In this document: one piece after another, positions 17,901 through 27,067 of the stretch | Layout: every line of letters starts with the position of its first letter | Numbering within the stretch: the first letter of the stretch is position 1 | Assembly: GCF_009764685.1 (NCBI RefSeq) | Contig: NZ_VHLM01000057.1 | Span: 1-64,000 of the forward strand | From: Flavobacterium sp. I-STPP5a | GTDB taxonomy: Bacteria > Bacteroidota > Bacteroidia > Flavobacteriales > Flavobacteriaceae | Length of the DNA stretch: 64,000 nt | Reading direction: 5' to 3' | Position numbers and translations under genes: made by a program | Notes under the pieces: model-generated | The model's database searches: none | Seen by the model: only the letters and a program-made list of their open reading frames with translations | Told to the model about the DNA's origin: nothing

Positions 17901-18413
17901 TTAACAGTAAGAACGGATTACTCTATAGGAGCTACCATTTACAATGAAGCAAGAGCACGTTTCTTAGGTCAGTTTCAGGGTAATTATGGATTATTAGCCG
18001 AAAGCGCACAATCATGGCAAAAAGAAGGTGACATTACAAATGTACCGCGCTACCGCTGGGCAGATCAAACAAACCAAAACAACTTATTTAGATCAGAATC
18101 TAGTGGAGCTGCCTACAATACAAATATGTTTCAGGGAAACAGCCGTTATTATGAAAGCGGAGACTATTTGTGTATTAGAGAAATTACCTTAAGTTATAAT
18201 TTCCAAAAGGAATGGGTTAAGAGAGTAAAATTAGCCTCTATACGTATGTATGTTACTGGAAGCAACTTATACTATTTCACTAAATACAGCGGATTAAGCC
18301 CTGAAGTACAAGGTATTGACGGAGGATCTAGTTTAGGATTATCTGCAGCGGGTTCCACTGGAACCTACCCTGTTCCAAGAAATATTATCCTCGGTTTAAA
18401 TATCAGTTTGTAA
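14979..18413 (+). CDS. SusC-family TonB-dependent transporter (sialic acid locus)
   Basis: The 1144-residue protein has an unusually long pre-hydrophobic N-terminus and a signal segment ending ~residue 40. A carboxypeptidase-like beta domain follows (~60-125, VTGTVTNEKGETLPGVNI), then a TonB-box/plug region (VLVVGYGSQNRRTLSTAVS, DVLKDAAATSIYGARASNGV) and a 22-strand-type barrel to the C-terminus. It forms an outer-membrane pump with the SusD protein encoded 17 bases downstream, drawing in oligosaccharides or free sialic acid with TonB energy. Substrate assignment comes from the following nan genes; in Tannerella the corresponding pair imports sialic acid. Confidence 0.92.
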   Translation: MKLLPKSKPINYGFTPKHGKVIKLTSTLLLVFTLQLATAKTEKNIALTSKDVIKNDPIQKKVTGTVTNEKGETLPGVNIVGKGTKFSTQTGFDGKFTIEVPDNVTTLVVSYIGLQEQEVAIGNEPLIIVLKEIGQQMNEVLVVGYGSQNRRTLSTAVSKLDKKVLENVPYSNVTQSLQGNVTGLVVKTSSGQPGKASNILVRGGTSIDNPSGATPLYIVDGVIRTQIDDINSLDIASLQVLKDAAATSIYGARASNGVIIITTNTGKAGKMKISYNVSTQRSTIGQKYNFMDGGDYIKFQRKGLYNAAELAGLSTTTGIARLGQLTGATPAGTGNNLQNNTPFATLLKSSLSSETISTLQAKGWQELQDPLNPASTIMYKSTDWNDVLFQSAMTESHTLGFSGGNDTGVFDLSLGYLKGDGITIFTGYQRFTSKLNASLKIADNFTINGRMLFSKASNNQVVANSVVFNRYLGNSPTTKLYLEDGTLAPGQNNINGNPLYQMGKVKGINENNKLQISVDGELRLAKDFTFTPSMSLYSEDENNNTFQQAFLSGNNGLVDNTRTATRLSNQISQVQYEGVFAYKKDWENIGDFDAKLGASKYDRTIKAFNASGKGSPSDLAQTLDSSPIPVSVFSNNTKLVLNSVFGRLNYDYKNRYFATASFRYDGSSSLGPDNRYGFFPGISAGWNLQEEKIWEATMPKVISSLKLRGSFGVNGNLGTLGDFQAGGLYSGSTNGIANSYNGQSAIINSQIANPGLKWEQSETVNGGFDLGFNEDRIRIIGDFYNKLTSDLLTNLTLPSNSGFSTVLTNLGGLRSKGFELEIQANLYNKNDWKINVGANVSRNTNTIEKLPFNGNLNNRIGGTEIYDQNSGTYKYVGGLQEGQKIGNFYAHKQLYILSTQAEADAYNLKVRDTYVTKTAANGGNPDGKKFAGDAVFEDTDNNGIIDSRDRKYMGNMFPKFVGGFNFDASYKGFALTVRTDYSIGATIYNEARARFLGQFQGNYGLLAESAQSWQKEGDITNVPRYRWADQTNQNNLFRSESSGAAYNTNMFQGNSRYYESGDYLCIREITLSYNFQKEWVKRVKLASIRMYVTGSNLYYFTKYSGLSPEVQGIDGGSSLGLSAAGSTGTYPVPRNIILGLNISL

Positions 18414-18430
18414 ATTTTAATACTAAAATC

Positions 18431-19894
18431 ATGAAAAAGAAATTTCTTCTATATACACTACTTTTTACTACTCTACCACTTTTCAACTCTTGTCAGGATG
18501 ATTTAGAAATAACGTCTGATAGTGTTATTACATCTGATAGTTTTTGGAAAACAGAAGATGATGCAAAAGCCGGTGTAAACGGCATGTATGTGAACTTTAG
18601 AATCCAAACCCAGCAAAATTATTATTTGTTAGGCGGAGCAAGAAGTGGCGAAATAACTAGTGGAGTTCAATCACCGTTAACGCTAGCTAATTATTATAAT
18701 AACCTACTTACACCACAAAACATTGACGTTGACTGGGCTGGTTTATATACAGTAGTACATTCAGCAAACTTAGTTTTAAAATATGTACCACAAATTACCT
18801 TTAGTCCAACAAAATTAAACGAGCAAAAACGTTATATTGCTCAAGCTTATTCAATGCGCGCATTGTGCTACTTTATCATGGCACGTTCCTGGGGTGGTGT
18901 ACCAATTGTTACAAATCCTACTGAAAATGCCATTCAGTCACAATACATAATTCCGCGTAATACAATCGAAGAAACATTTGCATTCATCAAAAAAGATATT
19001 GATGCCGCCATTGCAAACTTTCCAGATGCCACAAACAATAAAACACAATTATCACTTGCGTCAATTTACGCTTTAAAGGCCGATGTCAATTTATGGACAG
19101 CAAAGCAATTAGGTGGAGGAACTGCAGATTTAAATACCGCTCTAACAGCTATAAATACAATCCCGGGAACTCCAACTTTAATTGCTAAGTTTAAAGATGT
19201 TTTTGCTTTTGATCAAAAAGCAAATGCTGAGGTAGTTTTTGCCGTTCGTTATTCTCTAGCTGATTCACCATCAAATTTAGCAGACAACTGGAATCAGTTT
19301 ATGTTTGTAGGACCAAGTGATTTTGCTCCTTTAACTGCAGCAACAGCAACGGCAACTTTTGGAACATTAGGAACCGGTTCTGGTAATGCTGGAATCTCAA
19401 GAGTACAGCCGGATATTAGAAGATTCAACTTTGCTGCGACAGATACCCGAAAAGCAGCTACTTTCCTGACGCTATACAACGGAGCCGTTCCTGTAGTTAC
19501 AGGTTTAGTCAAATACAACGGAACCGTTGACGGAAATTTAAGAAGATTTGTAAGTGATATTATAATTTACCGTTGGGCAGATATTTTATTAATGAAAGCA
19601 GAAATTAAAAATGCTTTAGGACAAGATCCTACTGCAGAAATGAATTTGGTTATGCAAAGAGCAGATCCTTCTGCATCGTTCACAAATGATTCTCCTGTAA
19701 ATAACGACAATGTGATTTTGAATGAACGTTTGAAAGAATTGGCTTTTGAAGGAAAAGCATGGTGGGATCTAGTTCGTTTTAATAAGACAAACTTAGCACC
19801 ATCAATGACAGCAGGAAAACAAGTTTTGTTTCCAATCTCTCAAAACACCATCAACTTTAATCCAAAAATTGTTCAAAATCCGCTTAGCAAATAA
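18431..19894 (+). CDS. SusD-family surface glycan-binding lipoprotein (sialic acid locus)
   Basis: The 487-residue protein has the lipobox LFNSC (Cys21), the SusD/RagB N-terminal part (SFWKTEDDAKAGVNGMY), the TPR-like helical core (QAYSMRALCYFIMARSWGGVPI) and the C-terminal family region (NERLKELAFEGKAWWDLVRFNK). It caps the SusC barrel and captures the sugar at the cell surface. It lies 17 bases after susC. Length and motifs are ordinary for the family. Confidence 0.92.
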   Translation: MKKKFLLYTLLFTTLPLFNSCQDDLEITSDSVITSDSFWKTEDDAKAGVNGMYVNFRIQTQQNYYLLGGARSGEITSGVQSPLTLANYYNNLLTPQNIDVDWAGLYTVVHSANLVLKYVPQITFSPTKLNEQKRYIAQAYSMRALCYFIMARSWGGVPIVTNPTENAIQSQYIIPRNTIEETFAFIKKDIDAAIANFPDATNNKTQLSLASIYALKADVNLWTAKQLGGGTADLNTALTAINTIPGTPTLIAKFKDVFAFDQKANAEVVFAVRYSLADSPSNLADNWNQFMFVGPSDFAPLTAATATATFGTLGTGSGNAGISRVQPDIRRFNFAATDTRKAATFLTLYNGAVPVVTGLVKYNGTVDGNLRRFVSDIIIYRWADILLMKAEIKNALGQDPTAEMNLVMQRADPSASFTNDSPVNNDNVILNERLKELAFEGKAWWDLVRFNKTNLAPSMTAGKQVLFPISQNTINFNPKIVQNPLSK

Positions 19895-19906
19895 TTAGAA
19901 TTAAAA

Positions 19907-19942
19907 ATTAGACTGGGAATTCAAAAAAGTTCTCAGTCTAAT
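19907..19942 (+). other. Hairpin between susD and nanA
   Basis: ATTAGACTGGGAA (19907-19919) pairs over its whole length with 19930-19942 (one G-U). It lacks a T-run, so it is more likely an mRNA-end stabiliser or partial terminator that keeps susCD transcripts above the intracellular genes than a full stop. Confidence 0.5.
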
Positions 19943-19974
19943 ATTAAAATACACAAACAGCAAAAAAAATACTC

Positions 19975-20895
19975 ATGAAAATTGAACATTTAAAAGGTCT
20001 GATTGCTGCTCCTTTCACCCCTTTTGACAGCAACGGAAAATTAGACGTAAGCCTTATTCCGCCTTATTATACTTTCTTAAAAAGAAACAGAATCACCGGA
20101 GCTTTTATCAACGGATCAACCGGAGAAGGGGTCTCTATAACCTTAGAAGAAAAAAAGGCCGTTGCACAAGCCTGGGCAGATTGCTCCAATCACGATGCTG
20201 ATTTTAAAGTAATGGTTTTTCTTGGAGGAACTTGTCTGGCAGATTGTATTGAACTGGCTAAACACGCTTACGAAATTGGTTTATACGCTGTTTCTTTAAC
20301 TGGTGCATTTTATTTCAAACCATCTAATGCAGATACCCTTGCAGAAATCTGTATTAAAGTGGGAGAAAGTGTTCCAAATATGCCATTTTATTATTATCAC
20401 ATTCCGGTGTTAACAGGCGTAAATGTTACGATGTATGATTTGGTTAGAACTTTAGACAATAAACTTTCAAACTTCGCAGGAGTAAAATATACACACGAAG
20501 ATTTTATGGATTTCCAAAGTTGTATGAGCTACGAAAACGGAAAATTTGATATGCTTTGGGGACGTGACGAAAATATGTTGTCAGCCTTGGTATTAGGTGC
20601 AAAAGGTGCTGTTGGAAGTACCTTCAACTATGCTGCTCCATTGTACTACGATTTAATTGATGCTTTCAATAATAATGATTTAATTAAGGCAAGAGCGCTA
20701 CAGCAAAAATCAATTGATATGATTCGTTTCTTAGGGAAATATGGCGGAATCTCAGTAGGAAAAGCTTATATGAAATTAGTAGGTCATGATTTAGGAGAAT
20801 TTAGATTACCAGTTAAAAACATGAGTGCTGAACAATTTGAATTATTCAAAAAAGATGTTGCTGGTTTAGATTTCGATGCTTTCAAATCCAAATAA
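19975..20895 (+). CDS. nanA: N-acetylneuraminate lyase
   Basis: The 306-residue DapA-family TIM barrel splits N-acetylneuraminate into ManNAc and pyruvate in the cytoplasm. The GSTGEG motif (47-52) that binds the pyruvate carboxylate, the Tyr of FYYYHIP (139-141) and the Schiff-base Lys171 in AGVKYT are all present at positions expected from E. coli NanA. The motifs fit NanA better than dihydrodipicolinate synthase, and the neighbours (mutarotase, transporter, epimerase, sialidase) settle it. It is the first intracellular enzyme of the operon. Confidence 0.92.
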   Translation: MKIEHLKGLIAAPFTPFDSNGKLDVSLIPPYYTFLKRNRITGAFINGSTGEGVSITLEEKKAVAQAWADCSNHDADFKVMVFLGGTCLADCIELAKHAYEIGLYAVSLTGAFYFKPSNADTLAEICIKVGESVPNMPFYYYHIPVLTGVNVTMYDLVRTLDNKLSNFAGVKYTHEDFMDFQSCMSYENGKFDMLWGRDENMLSALVLGAKGAVGSTFNYAAPLYYDLIDAFNNNDLIKARALQQKSIDMIRFLGKYGGISVGKAYMKLVGHDLGEFRLPVKNMSAEQFELFKKDVAGLDFDAFKSK

Positions 20896-20924
20896 ATCCG
20901 TTCGTTTTCTTTCAACTAACTATC

Positions 20925-22085
20925 ATGAATAAAACCTTTTTTCTCTTAATTTTCATCATTTTTATTATGTCTAAAAACGTTAGTTTTTCGCAAAAAACAA
21001 AGATTACAAATGTCGAATGGACTAAAGCAGCACAATTGCAAAATGCTGATGGGAGTATTTCATTAGGTTTTGCAGGCCCAATAACCGGAGTAACCAATAA
21101 CGTTCTAATTGTTGCCGGCGGTGCTAATTTTCCAGATAAAATGCCCTGGGAAGGAGGAAAAAAACACTATTCAAATGAAATTCATGTTTTAGAAAAAAAA
21201 GGAGATGATTTTCAATGGAACAAAAAGGTAATCCATACATTACCGGAACCTATTGCCTATCCCGGAAATACAACTACAAATCTAGGAGTAGTTTATGTGG
21301 GCGGTGAGAATGAAAATGGGCTTTCGAACAAAGCTTATATCCTAAATTGGAATACCGATAAAAATGAAATCGAAACAAAATCATTACCTGACTTTCCGTT
21401 AGCGATTACCAATATTGGGCTTACTCATTTAGGAAATATAGTTTATGCTATTGGCGGAGATGAAGCAAAACAATCCTCAGATTTAGTTTTTAGTATTAAT
21501 TTAAACGCTGAAAAACCCGAATGGAATTCACTGACCAAATTGCCTTTTGCTTTAGCGAATTCAGTAGCGGTAATCCAAAATGAAAAAATGTATGTTATTG
21601 GAGGTAGAACCAAAACTGCATCCGGAATAAGCGATTTACACAACACCACATTAGCTTTTGATCTACAAAAACAAACCTGGGAAACAAAAGCTAATATCTG
21701 CGACGGAAGACAAACAACTAACTTTTCTGCCGGTGCCGGAGTTCCTGTTGGTAATGACTACGTTTTGATACTTGGTGGAGATAACGGAACTACTTTTCAT
21801 AAAATCGAAACTTATTTATCACAAATAGCCAAAGCCAATTCTGAAGAAGAAAGATCGAAACTCATAGCCGAAAAAAATACTTTAAATACAACACACCAAG
21901 GTTTTTACAACGATATTTTACTATACAATACACATACAAACAAGTGGTCAAAAATTGGCGAATTGCCCTTTCTTGCTCAAGTCACAACAACAGCGACCAT
22001 CTGGAATGACAAAGTAGTTTTATCGAATGGAGAAATAAAACCTGGAATTAGAACTCCTGATGTCATGTTGGGGACCATCAAATAA
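20925..22085 (+). CDS. nanM: N-acetylneuraminate epimerase (mutarotase), Kelch type
   Basis: The 386-residue protein has a Sec signal (to ~residue 23, SFSQ) and a six-bladed Kelch-like propeller with repeated GG turns (VVYVGGENENG, VYAIGGDEAK, MYVIGGRTK, VLILGGDNG). It speeds conversion of alpha- to beta-Neu5Ac in the periplasm, so that sugar released by sialidase becomes usable at once. The length matches NanM, and it sits between nanA and the MFS transporter as in other Bacteroidota nan operons. The gap after nanA is only 29 bases. Confidence 0.88.
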   Translation: MNKTFFLLIFIIFIMSKNVSFSQKTKITNVEWTKAAQLQNADGSISLGFAGPITGVTNNVLIVAGGANFPDKMPWEGGKKHYSNEIHVLEKKGDDFQWNKKVIHTLPEPIAYPGNTTTNLGVVYVGGENENGLSNKAYILNWNTDKNEIETKSLPDFPLAITNIGLTHLGNIVYAIGGDEAKQSSDLVFSINLNAEKPEWNSLTKLPFALANSVAVIQNEKMYVIGGRTKTASGISDLHNTTLAFDLQKQTWETKANICDGRQTTNFSAGAGVPVGNDYVLILGGDNGTTFHKIETYLSQIAKANSEEERSKLIAEKNTLNTTHQGFYNDILLYNTHTNKWSKIGELPFLAQVTTTATIWNDKVVLSNGEIKPGIRTPDVMLGTIK

Positions 22086-22101
22086 TTAAAATTAATCGAA
22101 G

Positions 22102-22133
22102 AGACTTAACAGCGTTTAAAATCCGTTAGGTCT
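22102..22133. repeat. Small inverted repeat between nanM and nanT
   Basis: AGACTTAAC (22102-22110) pairs with GTTAGGTCT (22125-22133), one G-T. Similar agacctaac hairpins are, from memory, scattered between genes in Flavobacterium genomes. It may mark an mRNA processing or repeat element. Confidence 0.4.
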
Positions 22134-22148
22134 GACAAGCATCAAAAT

Positions 22149-23390
22149 ATGAAAAACTCTAAATATTATCCTTGGTTAGTCGTGGCCTTACTCTGGATCG
22201 TAGCATTGCTGAACTATATGGATAGACAAATGCTAGCGACGATGAGACCGTCTATGGAAGCCGACATTCCTGAACTAGTTTCGGGCGAAAATTTTGGACG
22301 TTTAATGGCTATTTTCCTTTGGATCTACGCTTTAATGAGCCCTATTTCTGGTATAATTGCAGACAAATTAAACCGAAAATGGTTAATTATTGGTAGTTTA
22401 TTTGTTTGGTCTGTGGTTACGTATGCCACGTGTTATGCTACAACCTATAATCAAATTTACTGGTTAAGAGCACTTATGGGTGTGAGCGAGGCCTTGTATA
22501 TTCCGGCAGGATTATCTCTAATAGCCGATTATCATCAGCAAAAAACCAGATCGCTTGCCATTGGTATTCATATGACAGGGCTTTATGTAGGATCTGCTTT
22601 AGGAGGTTTTGGAGCTACAATAGCAGCAAAATTTTCATGGCATACTACTTTTCATCATTTTGGTATTATCGGAATTGTATACTCAATCGTGTTGGTTTTC
22701 TTTTTATACGATAAAAAAGCTTCAACAAAAGTTTTAGATTCAGAGTTTAATTCTACCCAAGAAAAAGACTCGCTTTTTAAAGGGCTGGCGCTTTTGTTTT
22801 CCAATATTTCATTTTGGGTAATTTTATTTTATTTCGCTATTATAAGTTTACCGGGCTGGGCAACAAAAAACTGGCTTCCTACCCTATTCTCGGACAACTT
22901 AAATATTTCAATGGATCAAGCCGGGCCTATTGCTACCATTACCATTTCATTCTCCTCGCTAATAGGCGTTATCATAGGAGGTATTTTATCAGATAAATGG
23001 GTTCAGAAAAACATAAAAGGAAGAGTTTACACCAGTGCTATCGGGCTGAGTTTAACTATTCCTGCATTATTATTAATTGGTTTTGGACATTCTTTGTTTC
23101 ATGTTGTTGGAGCTGTTTTATGTTTTGGTATAGGATACGGAATGTTTGATGCCAATAATATGCCGATTATCTGTCAGTTTGTTTCCTCTAAACATCGGGC
23201 AACCGCTTATGGTGTTCTCAATATGACTGGAGTGGGCTGCGGAGCACTAGTTACATCACTATTGGGCAAATCGGCAGATTCAGGAACTTTAGGTTTGGGA
23301 TTCGCCTTAATGGCGGGAGTTGTAGTGCTAGCTTTAGTGGTTCAAATTAGTTTTTTACGTCCCAAAGTCAATGATTTTACAGATGTGTAG
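22149..23390 (+). CDS. nanT: MFS transporter, sialic acid importer
   Basis: The 413-residue protein has 12 hydrophobic helices and MFS landmarks near the first loop (GIIADKLNRKWLIIGS, around 80) and a second loop between helices 6 and 7. The N-terminal NYMDRQ is typical of sialate/hexuronate-like anion:H+ symporters. It lies inside the nan gene run, so it most likely brings Neu5Ac across the inner membrane, as NanT does in B. fragilis and T. forsythia. The substrate is inferred from context; an uptake role for another sugar acid is possible. Confidence 0.82.
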   Translation: MKNSKYYPWLVVALLWIVALLNYMDRQMLATMRPSMEADIPELVSGENFGRLMAIFLWIYALMSPISGIIADKLNRKWLIIGSLFVWSVVTYATCYATTYNQIYWLRALMGVSEALYIPAGLSLIADYHQQKTRSLAIGIHMTGLYVGSALGGFGATIAAKFSWHTTFHHFGIIGIVYSIVLVFFLYDKKASTKVLDSEFNSTQEKDSLFKGLALLFSNISFWVILFYFAIISLPGWATKNWLPTLFSDNLNISMDQAGPIATITISFSSLIGVIIGGILSDKWVQKNIKGRVYTSAIGLSLTIPALLLIGFGHSLFHVVGAVLCFGIGYGMFDANNMPIICQFVSSKHRATAYGVLNMTGVGCGALVTSLLGKSADSGTLGLGFALMAGVVVLALVVQISFLRPKVNDFTDV

Positions 23391-23448
23391 CATGTAATTG
23401 TTCACCCCTTTTTTATAATTTAATAGTTGTTTTTTTGGTTTTTTTGTT

Positions 23449-23482
23449 AAGCCGGGGCGGAGCCATGCGTTCTGCCCTGCTT
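23449..23482. other. GC-rich intergenic hairpin
   Basis: AAGCCGGGGCGGA (23449-23461) pairs with TCTGCCCTGCTT (23471-23482) apart from one bulged base. It is preceded by long T-runs and stands out as GC-rich between nanT and the esterase gene. It could be a terminator read on the minus strand or a repeat element. Confidence 0.45.
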
Positions 23483-23519
23483 ATAAATACCACCTGTTTT
23501 AATACTAGTTCTAAAGAAA

Positions 23520-25616
23520 ATGAGAACAAAAAATCACAATATTCATCTTACAATCCTTTTTCTTTCAATGATTTTGAATCTTGAAATGATGGCACAAACC
23601 CCAATAAAAATAGCTTGCATGGGTGATTCTGTAACTGCGGGTTACCTATTAGTTAATCCGGCTACTGAATCTTATCCATCACAGCTTCAAGCTTTAATGG
23701 GCAGTCAGTATGAAATAAAAAATTTTGGATATAGTGGTGCAACACTTTTAAAACAAGGAAGCACTCCGTATTTTAAAACCGAAAAATGTGCCGAAGCCAT
23801 TGCCTATCGTCCGGATATTGCAATTATTCATTTAGGATTAAACGATACTGATCCCAGGAACTGGCCCAATTATAAAGACGACTTTAATGCTGATTATTCA
23901 TGGCTAATTGATGCTTTAAAAACACAAAATCCCAAGGTAAAAATTTTCATCTGCCGAATGACACCGATATTCAATGAACATCCCCGTTTTAAATCAGGAA
24001 CGAGAGATTGGTTTTGGCAGATTCAGCAACATATCTCTGCAATTGCAAAAGCGAATCATGTTGGTTTAATTGATCTTCATGAAAAATTATACAATCGTCC
24101 TGATCTTTTCCCCGATGCATTACATCCCACAAAAGAAGGCGCTTCAATTCTAGCACAAACCGTTTACAGCAATATTACGCAAGATTTTGGAGGATTAAAA
24201 CTACCTCCTGTTTTCACTGATAACGCTGTGCTTCAAAGAAATCAACCAATTGTAATTTATGGAAATGCAAATGGTGGAGACAAAGTAGAAATCACTTTAG
24301 ACAATATAAAAGAAACTGCCACCACAAACGAATACGGAAAATGGAAAGTTATTTTTCCGGCCATGAAATCTGGCGGAACACATCAAATTACAATTTCATC
24401 AAAAGAAAAAAATATAGTTTTAAAAAATATATTAATTGGTGATGTGTGGTTTTGTTCGGGGCAATCAAATATGGCGTTCCCTCTTCAAAAATCAGAAAAC
24501 GGAATGGCTGAGGTTAAAAAAGCAATCAACAATACTCATCTTAGATTATTTAATTTTGAAGCCATTGCCGAGACCGATGAAAAAGCTTGGGATTCAATTA
24601 CTTTAGAAAAGACCAATCGTTTAGAATTCTTTTCTGGAAAATGGAAAGTATCCGATTCATTAAGTACCAAAGATTTTTCAGCCATAGCCTATTACTTCGG
24701 ACAAAATATTGCGCACGAAGAAAATATTCCAGTAGGTTTAATACAAGTTACCGTTGGCGGATCTCCTATAGAATCTTGGATCGACCGCTATACTTTAGAA
24801 CATGATGATAAAGTGGTTGATGTTTTGACCAACTGGCAAAAATCTGATTTTATGATGCCGTGGGTCAGATCCCGAGCCGATGAAAATTTGAAAAACACAA
24901 AAAATCCAAAACAACGACATCCTTACGGTCCCAGTTACAATTATGAAGCCGGTGTGACTCATTTTACTGATTTTCCCATAAAAGGAATTATTTGGTACCA
25001 AGGTGAAAGCAATGTACACAACATCGAATTATACGAACATTTAATGCCGGTCCTAGTTAAAAACTGGCGAAAAGCGTGGGGAACCTCCCTGCCCTTTTAT
25101 TTTGTTCAATTGTCTGGAACAGCTCGTCCAGCATGGCCCTCATTTAGAGATGCACAAACCAAAATACAGAAAAACATCGCCAATAGCGGGATGGTCATTA
25201 GTATGGATTATGGTGATCCTACAAATGTTCATCCTATTCAAAAAAAGCAGATTGGAGAACGACTGGCACTTTTGGCCTTAAAATATACCTACAGAAAAAA
25301 TATAACTGCAAACGGACCATCAGCTATAAAAGCAACACAAAAAAGAAATGCCATAATAGTTTCTTTTTCGAATACCATACAATTAGCTACAGCAAATAAA
25401 AAAGAACTAACCGGTTTTGAATTGATTACCGAAAAAGGAATCCGTATAGAAAGTAAAGCTACGATTGTTAAAAATGTCGTTTCAATAAACATTCCGCAAG
25501 GTGACAAGATAAAAACCGTTTTATATGCCTGGAAGCCTTATACCAATGCAAATTTAGTCAATGAAGCTAATTTACCGTGCTCAACGTTTCAACTAGATTT
25601 AGATCATAAAAATTGA
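23520..25616 (+). CDS. Two-domain sialate O-acetylesterase
   Basis: The 698-residue secreted protein (signal to ~residue 25) joins two SGNH-type esterase domains. The first, ~30-220, has GDSVTAG as block I and DALHPT as the Asp-His block. The second, ~225-695, is of the sialate O-acetylesterase (SASA) kind with WFCSGQSNM (~310) and IIWYQGESN (~490). It removes O-acetyl groups that block sialidase and the lyase. T. forsythia NanS is also reported to have two domains. It starts 129 bases after nanT. Confidence 0.88.
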   Translation: MRTKNHNIHLTILFLSMILNLEMMAQTPIKIACMGDSVTAGYLLVNPATESYPSQLQALMGSQYEIKNFGYSGATLLKQGSTPYFKTEKCAEAIAYRPDIAIIHLGLNDTDPRNWPNYKDDFNADYSWLIDALKTQNPKVKIFICRMTPIFNEHPRFKSGTRDWFWQIQQHISAIAKANHVGLIDLHEKLYNRPDLFPDALHPTKEGASILAQTVYSNITQDFGGLKLPPVFTDNAVLQRNQPIVIYGNANGGDKVEITLDNIKETATTNEYGKWKVIFPAMKSGGTHQITISSKEKNIVLKNILIGDVWFCSGQSNMAFPLQKSENGMAEVKKAINNTHLRLFNFEAIAETDEKAWDSITLEKTNRLEFFSGKWKVSDSLSTKDFSAIAYYFGQNIAHEENIPVGLIQVTVGGSPIESWIDRYTLEHDDKVVDVLTNWQKSDFMMPWVRSRADENLKNTKNPKQRHPYGPSYNYEAGVTHFTDFPIKGIIWYQGESNVHNIELYEHLMPVLVKNWRKAWGTSLPFYFVQLSGTARPAWPSFRDAQTKIQKNIANSGMVISMDYGDPTNVHPIQKKQIGERLALLALKYTYRKNITANGPSAIKATQKRNAIIVSFSNTIQLATANKKELTGFELITEKGIRIESKATIVKNVVSINIPQGDKIKTVLYAWKPYTNANLVNEANLPCSTFQLDLDHKN

Positions 25617-25823
25617 AATACATAAAAACATAGATTTTAAGAAGTAAAAAAGAGAATTAAAGAAAATACATTTTTTCACATAGCGCTATTAGATTTATTT
25701 TTAAGTGAACAGCCTTTTTTAAAGAGTTCGCGAGTTATGTACCTATGTGTTTAAAAAAATATACACAAACAGATATGAAATCAACACTTTCAAACAAAAC
25801 ACTAAGTCTAAAAAACATATAAA
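25617..25823. other. Intergenic spacer with dispersed inverted repeats
   Basis: The spacer between the esterase and epimerase genes carries CACATAG-type sequence at 25677-25684 and its partner CTATGTG at 25743-25749, with an earlier ACATAG at 25628. Sequences built of such catatag/ctatgtg blocks recur, from memory, in flavobacterial intergenic regions. No gene seen. Confidence 0.35.
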
Positions 25824-27011
25824 ATGAGTTACTCCAATACTAATCTCTTACACCTAAAAGATTTTTATCAGAACCAATTATTAAATGATACTGTTCCGTT
25901 TTGGTTTCCACAATCGATAGATACTATTCATGGCGGTTATTTACTAATGCGCGGACAAAATGGCGAGTTAATCGACGATGACAAATCGGTTTGGTTTCAA
26001 GGTAGAACTGCTTGGTTATTATCAACACTTTACAACACAATTGAACCCAAAGTAGAATGGCTCAACGGGGCCAAATCCGGAATTGATTTTATCAACCAAC
26101 ATTGTTTTGATACTGATGGAAGAATGTTTTTTCATGTAACCCGCGAAGGAAACCCAATCCGTAAACGTCGTTACTACTTCTCTGAAACCTTTGCTGTAAT
26201 TGCCATGGGCGCTTACGCAAAAGCCAGCGGAGACGAAAAAATTGCAGAACAGGCACGTCATTTATTTGGAGAATGCATTAAATATTCGAGTACTCCAGGA
26301 TTATTAGAACAAAAATACACAGGAGAGCGTCCGTCCAAAGGTATTGGATCGCCAATGATTATGATCAATACAGCACAACAAGTACGTGAAACCATAGGAG
26401 ATCCACGATGCGATGAATGGATCATGAAATGGATTACCGAAATCGAGAATGACTTTGTAAAGCACGACATCAAATGTGTGATGGAACAAGTAGCACCAGA
26501 CGGTTCAATAATTGATCATATTGACGGCCGAACACTAAATCCGGGACATGCTATTGAAGGCGCTTGGTTTATATTGCATGAAGCAAAATATAGAAACAAC
26601 GATCCTCATTTAATTGAATTAGGCTGTAAAATGATCGATTATATGTGGGAACGCGGTTGGGACAAGGAACACGGCGGTATTTTATATTTCTGCGATGTTT
26701 ATGGCAAACCCGTTCAGGAATATTGGCAGGACATGAAATTTTGGTGGCCGCATAATGAGGTTATTATTGCTACATTACTGGCGTACACCATGACTGGAAA
26801 TGAAAAATATGCAACATGGCATAAAATGATTCACGATTATGCATACAATAAATTTCATGATAAAGAAAATGGAGAATGGTTTGGGTATTTACACAGAGAT
26901 GGTACAGTAGCGCAAACGGCCAAAGGAAATCTTTTCAAAGGACCTTTTCATTTACCGCGTCAGGAATGGTACTGCCTTCAGATTTTAAATGAGCATTTGA
27001 AAAACGCATAG
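25824..27011 (+). CDS. AGE-family N-acylglucosamine 2-epimerase
   Basis: The 395-residue cytoplasmic protein belongs to the N-acylglucosamine 2-epimerase (renin-binding protein-like) (alpha/alpha)6-barrel family: GGYLLMRGQNGELIDDDKSVWFQGRTAWLLS near the N-terminus, NPGHAIEGAWF (~235) and KFWWPHNEVI (~300) with the conserved His residues. It interconverts ManNAc and GlcNAc. Together with NanA this gives the Bacteroides-type route (NanLET), which makes GlcNAc rather than the ManNAc-6-P of enterobacteria. It is often called nanE in Bacteroides although it is unrelated to E. coli NanE. Confidence 0.88.
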   Translation: MSYSNTNLLHLKDFYQNQLLNDTVPFWFPQSIDTIHGGYLLMRGQNGELIDDDKSVWFQGRTAWLLSTLYNTIEPKVEWLNGAKSGIDFINQHCFDTDGRMFFHVTREGNPIRKRRYYFSETFAVIAMGAYAKASGDEKIAEQARHLFGECIKYSSTPGLLEQKYTGERPSKGIGSPMIMINTAQQVRETIGDPRCDEWIMKWITEIENDFVKHDIKCVMEQVAPDGSIIDHIDGRTLNPGHAIEGAWFILHEAKYRNNDPHLIELGCKMIDYMWERGWDKEHGGILYFCDVYGKPVQEYWQDMKFWWPHNEVIIATLLAYTMTGNEKYATWHKMIHDYAYNKFHDKENGEWFGYLHRDGTVAQTAKGNLFKGPFHLPRQEWYCLQILNEHLKNA

Positions 27012-27067
27012 TTTTAAAATGACCAAAGAGTATAATTAAATTTCACTATTAACTAAAACCACAGATT

